A stretch of DNA of 64,000 nt. Origin: Antitrichia curtipendula. Lineage: Eukaryota > Streptophyta > Bryopsida > Hypnales > Leucodontaceae. The stretch lies in the NCBI GenBank assembly GCA_951230915.1, contig OX579634.1, positions 53,333,570 through 53,397,569 on the forward strand, read 5' to 3'. The stretch's first letter is position 1. The number at the start of each line of letters is the position of its first letter. Shown one piece after another: positions 60,101-64,000 of the stretch. The translations under genes were made by a program, and so were the position numbers. The notes beneath the pieces were generated by a model. That model worked only from the letters and a program-made list of their open reading frames with translations, was not told the DNA's origin and made no database searches.

Positions 60101-63100
60101 TAACTTTTGAGGCAACGAAGACTTATGTGGAGTTTAAGGTGGTTTCCTCAACTTCCTTTGATGTTCTCATCATTGGCAATTATGGTGTTTAATTGTTACA
60201 TATGTCGCGTTCTCACAGCTGATTTCGCACCGTCAATGAACAGGACTGGACTCCTGTTCTCAAGTTCCTGGAAAATGTGCTCCGGGCAAGTTGGGGAGAT
60301 GAAGAGGGGAAGAGACAAGGTGTGTTGTAAAGAATTAGGTTATGATCTGTTATTTCTTCCTGTCCTCTCATTAGATTGACAAAGTTTTTAGTGTATCGCA
60401 TACGGTGTTATCTTAATCTTCGAGTGACGTTAGTGTCTTCGGCATTAACTTGATGTTATACTGGAAACTGTTAGCAAATATTGATCAACATTAACTTGAT
60501 GGTAATTTATCATTTTCTTACTATTGGTCTAATGTTCTACTATATCAACATTAATTTACCGTTATTGAGTTTGTGAATCTAATACGGGATCATTTGAGAT
60601 GTTTAATTGTGTGGATTTGATCGACGACGAGATCATTATTCTGGCTTTTGTATAGAATGGTCTTTTAATTAATGTGGTGTGTACTAATGTGGAAACAGCA
60701 TTCCAGTCAAGTGGGAAGCGAAAATCTTTGTGTAGAAGTGACTGTTTCAGCGATTCATACTTAGAAGCCAAGTTGAAGAGTAAGCGTGCTCGCACTGAAA
60801 AAGTTGATGAAGAAATCAGCGCACGTTCATTGCAAGTTGATTCGGAATCGATGACACGGCTAGGCTGTAAGAATCTCAGGAACGGTAGCACTCTGGATGT
60901 AAGCGATTGTACTGGAGGAGAAAGGGATGACAGCTATTACTCGAGAGGTGATCTTGGAATTGGGACTTCTTACACTTCGGCATGGGGACGATTGGCTAAG
61001 CCTGGTCTTGTGAAGGAAGAAGTTGTCTGGCTTGATCCAGTCATAAGGACCCCTCTACTAATGGACATTCAGAACATACATTCATTACCGGATTGCACTT
61101 CTCCAGATATGCTGTGTCTACGTAGCCCACATTTGCAAGCCATTTCAATGCCTTCATCACCAGTTTTGAGTGAGGGAAGCTGGGACAGCCGATTCAATGC
61201 CTCTCACGGGGTTGATGGTTTTGCAATTGAAGTGAGCTCCCCGAAATCTGATTACGGTGAACTACCACCTGCATTCCGTTGCTTAGGCTATGACTCAAAT
61301 GATATCTTTGGGGCAATGAACCCTCGACCTTTGAGGGCAAGGGAACCATGGATTTCACCGGATAGAGATTCAGATTCAATGGTATCTTTGTTGGAAGGAG
61401 AGATGAGTGATTGGACGCTTCCTGCCGTTACATCCTCAATGAACCTGTTGATGTTACCATCAAGTTCATGGAATGAAATAGACATAAATGGGCCGAATGC
61501 AGAAGAAGAGATGACCACAGAGTCCTGTTCAGACATTGAAGAGGCTGAATTTCATAGTGATCTGCATAGGTGGTCTGACAGACTTGAAAAGCCCTTGAGC
61601 CAACCGGACGATTGTGCTCCAAAACTTCGCCAAGACCTGGTTGTAACAGGTATAATTACTTTCTTGCAGGGTGGTGAAAGGATTAATAGATGATTTCGTT
61701 TTACCTATCTGGTTGTCAATACCACTTCGGTTGCTTCTGACGTCTACTGTTGCGATGTATATGCTTCGGCTTTGAACTGTACAGGTGAGTCTCTCTTTGA
61801 TTGTATGACGAATCCTTTGGCCGAGGTGAGCAAGGGGCAGGAAGCGGATAGACAGAGAGTAATCAGCTTGGACGAGGTCGATAATGCTATACCAGGGGGA
61901 CATTCTAATTTGCAAGGTGAAATTTTTTCTCATTATGGACCTTCTGAGAAGAGAGTCTGGGTTCTGAGGGTCACTTCAGATTGCACAGGTCGAAGCAGTA
62001 AGTTGAAATATCAAGCCTGAAATTTGAACAACATCGTGTGCAACTAGTGTGAGATAACAGGCTCTAAATAATTCACTGCACTTATGATGCATTTGAGACA
62101 ACGAGTTTCTAATCCACCTCAAAGAGGCAGCTTGAAATCATATTATCTTAAAATAGTTTTAGCATAGGAGCTGTGTAAGCGCCACCTTTTCATGCTCATT
62201 CTTGCTACTTGGACTAGTGCAAACATTGAATGTTGAACAAAACGAGGCAAAACAAATTAAAAACGACTTTTGTACTAATCAAAGTGTGGGATATCTTATT
62301 TCACGCTGATTCGATTTGGGCGATTCAATGCAACCCTAAGACTCCGGTACACCTTTTTTATCCAGTCGAGTTTCGAGGGTGATAAAAAAATCACGTACAT
62401 TACTAACTCTATTTGTTTCTACTCTTATTTTTGTCATTCAGCAGAGTGGACTTGCACTTCTCTTGTGGAAGCATCTGAGCATGATTTGTCCCTCTCCAAG
62501 TACCGGTCCAGTGACGAGGATCTAGCACCCGTGGCTTCTTTGTACAAGGTGATGTTTTTGGAGTTCGTTATACGACTGAGTTTTTTGGCGTCTAAGGAAT
62601 TGTCTATTCGGTTATTGAAATGGGACTGATGTCTTGTGACAGGTTTGGTCAAATCCTTGCATGCGAGCAAGTGTTAATGACATACTAGATGTGTCTGCTG
62701 GTATACTGGAATCCTGCAACAAATATCTGCAACCCGATATGGTCACTAAGGAGAGCCTGCAACATGCTCGTGTTCTCCAGCAGGTGGACACCAAGTTTAT
62801 TGCAATTGTTTCTCAAAGTGTCCTACTTCTGGTTGACCAGGTTCGTGACTTCATCCATCTGAGAGGGATTTGAGCAATTTTGATTCTGGCATTGGGAAAG
62901 AGATCATGTTCTAACATGGATCACATTAGAAGTCCTCAACATGGTACGCAATTTGGGTATCCTTGTTATCTCCTTTACTGTGTTTCTGGTAACAGATGTC
63001 ATTGATCTCTCGATGACAAGTTAGGCCAGTTGTTTAAGATAAGAATGAATGTAACTTACAGCGTTTCTTGCTTAAAGGGTTTCTTATGACTTGAAAAGTC

Positions 63101-64000
63101 TGTTGTTGGTCTCTCGATGAAAGCCGGGTTATTTTTCAGTGTTGTTTAAGATTTAATGAGTGTAACGTACAGCATTTCTTCCTTAAGGATGTCGTATGTC
63201 TTGAATAGTCTGCTTGTTGACCTTCTTTACTTCAGGTGGTTTTTATTTTCTTTTTAGTCCAGAGAATGTGATTGTTCGATAACGTGTTAGCTCTTGGTGG
63301 ATTGCTCTCAGCATGCAGCAGATGAGCGTGTCCGACTGGAGGAGTTTCGAGCGCAAGTAGGACTCTTTTGGAGCTTGTCTATTTGAGGAATATACTGGTC
63401 TATTTTGCAATGATCCTCTATTTTGGTATTCGGTTGAGCAGAGCGTACGTAGGGCAGAGTTTATAAATTAAGTTGTTTGTAATGCAATTTGTAGGTGCTA
63501 GCTGCAGGGAAAAAGCAGTGCAGCGCAATTTTGAATGTCAAACATGATCTGGTAGGTGCACTTTTGAACACTTTGAATCTACATTTGAGTTATTATCATA
63601 TGGTAATGTGCTTTTCAGAACTGGTCGTTTGACTTTAACATCATTTTGCAGGCACTAGGCATTGGGGAGCAGCAAACATTGCATGCTTATCGAAAGCAGA
63701 TTGAGGATTGGGGTTGGCGTTTCCATCCAGGTTGTGATGCTCAGAGTGTCGACAGGAATTTGTGAGCGCTCTGCAAACGTTGTACACTTGTATTCTCTGC
63801 ATGAGAGAAAATTCGTACTATGTACGAGGTCGTATTCAAAAATTACGAGGTCGTATTCAAAATGTATATGTCCTCAAAGGGCTTGCAGTTAATCTCAAAG
63901 TTTATCCACGTCTTCAAATTTATGTGATGTGATGGTGTGAACTAATGGCCAACATGTGTTGTTGCTTAACTAGATTACGGAAGAGCACAACTTGCAACCT
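57129..64000 (+). CDS. MLH3: MLH3, MutL-type mismatch repair and meiotic crossover protein (3' end beyond window)
   Basis: Eighteen exons join in phase, giving about 917 residues before the edge: 57129-57257, 57454-57505, 57712-57759, 57947-58101, 58282-58339, 58770-58827, 59152-59244, 59432-59641, 59718-59731, 59930-60138, 60244-60319, 60699-61649, 61785-61997, 62442-62548, 62643-62840, 63312-63356, 63495-63551 and 63652-63730. GHKL ATPase motifs are [16 protein letters not shown] (about 27-42), DDGHGM (about 58-63), GFRGEAL (about 95-102) and GARGTT (about 142-147). YYNQPVRR and [16 protein letters not shown] follow. Exon 12 is the long divergent linker. The endonuclease motif [12 protein letters not shown] (about 856-867) fits DQHA(X)2E(X)4E. 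The MLH1-MLH3 heterodimer acts in mismatch repair and meiotic crossover resolution in the nucleus. Confidence 0.92.
63822..63861. repeat. Two tandem copies of about 21 bp in an MLH3 intron
   Basis: TACGAGGTCGTATTCAAAAA is followed by a near-identical unit. It lies just after the donor at 63731. Confidence 0.8.

Overview
This window is nuclear DNA from a land plant. The evidence is a two-exon chloroplast membrane-protein gene that looks like LPA2, plant-type multi-exon genes for MLH3, a UBAC2-like rhomboid protein and IPI1/TEX10, several TTTAGGG-type (plant telomere) tracts, and Ty3/gypsy and hAT elements with plant-type transposase domains. I cannot name the species. The intron-rich host genes and the unfamiliar transposon proteins suggest, weakly, a non-flowering plant.

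Layout. Positions 1-31500 are a nested transposon landscape. A long-LTR Ty3/gypsy element (family A, copy 1) runs from before the window to about 10074. Its LTR is split by a 4143-bp solo LTR of another family (2938-7080, 5-bp target duplication). Its pol region is split by a 343-bp non-autonomous hAT element (9038-9380, 8-bp target duplication) and is cut at 10075 by a larger hAT element carrying a decayed transposase (10794-13874). Downstream of that lies an intronless protein-kinase pseudogene on the minus strand (15202-16866). A diverged LTR (family B, 18423-21584) and a second family A LTR (24279-27539) follow. All three long LTRs carry a gag-like, glutamate-rich coiled-coil reading frame inside them. 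From 27556 to 31433 there is a decayed spliced gene with an FCP1/NIF-type HAD phosphatase domain, cut by a palindrome-bearing MITE and followed by a long foldback.

Positions 32000-35300 are AT-rich and hold MITEs. The right half holds the host genes: UBAC2-like (minus, 39296 down to about 36761), IPI1/TEX10 (minus, 48420 down to about 41576), LPA2-like (plus, 51273-53333) and MLH3 (plus, 57129 to beyond the right edge). An inverted, decayed duplicate of MLH3 exons 4-5 with their introns lies just upstream of IPI1, and an AT-decayed fragment of IPI1 lies between LPA2 and MLH3.

The host genes have unrelated jobs (ER quality control, 60S ribosome assembly, photosystem II assembly, meiotic mismatch repair) and do not form a cluster. 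The most unusual architecture is the gag-like frame inside the long LTRs, the cognate hAT pair with GACGG palindromic arrays, and the MLH3-derived inverted duplication carrying telomere-like inserts. Exon models were made by eye from splice signals, reading-frame phase and family conservation; they are not confirmed by transcripts.
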